Translations under genes and position numbers: made by a program
The notes under the pieces: generated by a model
What the model was told of the DNA's origin: nothing
Databases searched by the model: none
The model's input: the letters and a program-made list of their open reading frames with translations, nothing else
Shown here: one piece after another, positions 63,208 through 64,000 of the stretch
Position numbering within the stretch: position 1 is the first letter of the stretch
Layout of the letters: each line of letters opens with the position of its first letter
DNA from: Competibacter sp963695105
GTDB lineage: Bacteria > Pseudomonadota > Gammaproteobacteria > Competibacterales > Competibacteraceae
DNA: 64,000 bases
Direction: 5' to 3'
NCBI GenBank assembly: GCA_963695105.1
Contig: CAVOGC010000055.1
Location: 248,001-312,000, forward strand

Positions 63208-64000
63208 CTACAACTCCCGCAGGCTGCGCCAGGGGGGCTGGTTCAGTGTCGAGCGCGCGCCCAACAGTCCGGCCAAACCCACTCCCAATACCCCCACGCC
63301 GCCGCCGAGCAGCCAGATCCACGGATTCCATTGATAGGGAAAATCGAAGACCCGCGAGGCCAACACGTAGCCCAGCACGGTCGCGGCGGCGGCGGCCAGC
63401 ACCCCGGCCAACAGCCCCAAAGTGGCGAATTCCGCCAGCAGGCTTTCCCGCACCACCGCCCGGCGCGCGCCCAGAGTGCGCAGCACGGCGCTTTCGAACC
63501 GGCGCTCGTCCTGAGTGGCCTGAATCGCCGCGTATAGCACCACCAGCCCGGCCGCCAGGGTGAACAGGAACACGTACTCGACGGCGGAGATCACCCGGTC
63601 CATGATCTCCCGGACCTTGCTCATCAGCGCATCCACGTCCAGCACCGTCACCGACGGATACTGGCGCACCAGGTCGGCCAGCAGCGGCTTCCGTCCGGCG
63701 GGCAGATGAAAGCTGGTGATCCAGGTCGCCGGATAGCTATCCAGCACGCCGGATGGGAACACCACGAAGAAGTTGGCCCGGAACGAATCCCACTCGACGC
63801 TGCGCAGGCTGACGACTTTCGCCTGCAATTCCTGACCGGCAATCTGGAAGCGCAAGGTGTCGCCCACGGCGATGCCGAGTTCCTCCGCCAGCCCGATCTC
63901 CACCGAAGCGACGCCCTGGCCATGATCGCCCGCGTCCCACCAGCGACCGGCGAGGATGCGATTGTCCTCCTGCAAGCGGTCGGTCCAGGACAGGTTGAAC
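63208..64000 (-). CDS. FtsX-type ABC transporter permease, C-terminal part (cut by window edge)
   Basis: The reading frame enters from beyond 64000 and runs about 264 residues to a stop at 63208. It has a periplasmic MacB/FtsX part (RILAGRWWDAGDHGQGVASVEIGLAEELGI, VVFPSGVLDSYPATWI), then three helices (YVFLFTLAAGLVVLYAAI, LLAGVLAAAAATVLGYVLA, WLLGGGVGVLGVGLAGLLGAR). ERRFESAVLRTLGARRAVVRESLLAEF is the conserved intracellular loop. It resembles the YbbP-type permease usually paired with YbbA ATPase; the partner would lie outside the window. The start is not visible. Confidence 0.9.
   Translation of the reverse strand, partial: FNLSWTDRLQEDNRILAGRWWDAGDHGQGVASVEIGLAEELGIAVGDTLRFQIAGQELQAKVVSLRSVEWDSFRANFFVVFPSGVLDSYPATWITSFHLPAGRKPLLADLVRQYPSVTVLDVDALMSKVREIMDRVISAVEYVFLFTLAAGLVVLYAAIQATQDERRFESAVLRTLGARRAVVRESLLAEFATLGLLAGVLAAAAATVLGYVLASRVFDFPYQWNPWIWLLGGGVGVLGVGLAGLLGARSTLNQPPWRSLREL

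Overview
The window is GC-rich, densely packed chromosomal DNA from a gammaproteobacterium. It carries an aa3-type cytochrome c oxidase cluster, urease, a full L-Ara4N (arn) lipid A modification operon, bioC-bioH, yajC-secD-secF, recJ, dksA, queG, tsaE and a Zur-controlled znu system. Family composition fits an environmental lineage, perhaps near Competibacter-like sludge bacteria; that placement is inference only. No rRNA, tRNA, CRISPR array, insertion sequence or phage was seen.

Layout. 1-6.3 kb (mostly minus): DUF2244, coxB, coxA, a 49-aa assembly protein, ctaG, coxC, SURF1 and a TM protein, with a small DUF2909 gene on plus between coxC and SURF1. 6.4-8.1 kb: bioC and bioH. 8.3-11.5 kb: ureD-ureA-ureB-ureC. 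11.6-18.8 kb (minus): arnT, an arnE/F-like gene, arnB, arnC, a formyltransferase, a UDP-GlcUA decarboxylase and arnD; arnA is two separate genes here. 19.0-22.4 kb: a PmrAB/QseBC-like two-component system, a COG4705 membrane protein and a PepSY protein. 22.6-26.9 kb: an A+T-rich segment with a GT9 glycosyltransferase, a flippase-like protein and a GtrA-GT39 fusion. 27.5-34.5 kb: MscS channel, small unknowns, ureE-ureF (no ureG seen), a diguanylate-cyclase-like protein and comF. 34.6-42 kb: a stand-alone DUF2126 protein, pgm, yajC-secD-secF. 42-49.4 kb: a small membrane protein, a tail-anchored response-regulator protein, ggt, an alaC-like aminotransferase, hom and a COG4255-like gene. 49.5-59.9 kb: recJ, a MASE1-PAS-GGDEF protein, an N-formylglutamate amidohydrolase relative, a dead peptide-binding-protein relic, an FHA-sigma54 activator, queG, nnrDE, tsaE, a methyltransferase N-terminal stub and dksA. 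60-63.2 kb: znuA facing zur-znuC-znuB across a Zur-box palindrome. The right edge cuts an FtsX-type permease.

How it fits together. The arn genes and neighbouring two-component system form an envelope-modification unit, and the A+T-rich glycosyltransferase block beside it may extend surface-polysaccharide work. The urease structural genes and two of the accessory genes lie about 19 kb apart.

Two patterns stand out. First, related C/T-G/A palindromic repeats lie inside coding sequence (ureC, the arn formyltransferase, arnB, and a weaker case in znuC) and are translated in frame. Second, one-base indels cluster in the cox and arn regions (at least ten in about nine genes), while neighbouring long genes are intact. 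This looks more like local sequence error than decay, but it needs reads to settle.
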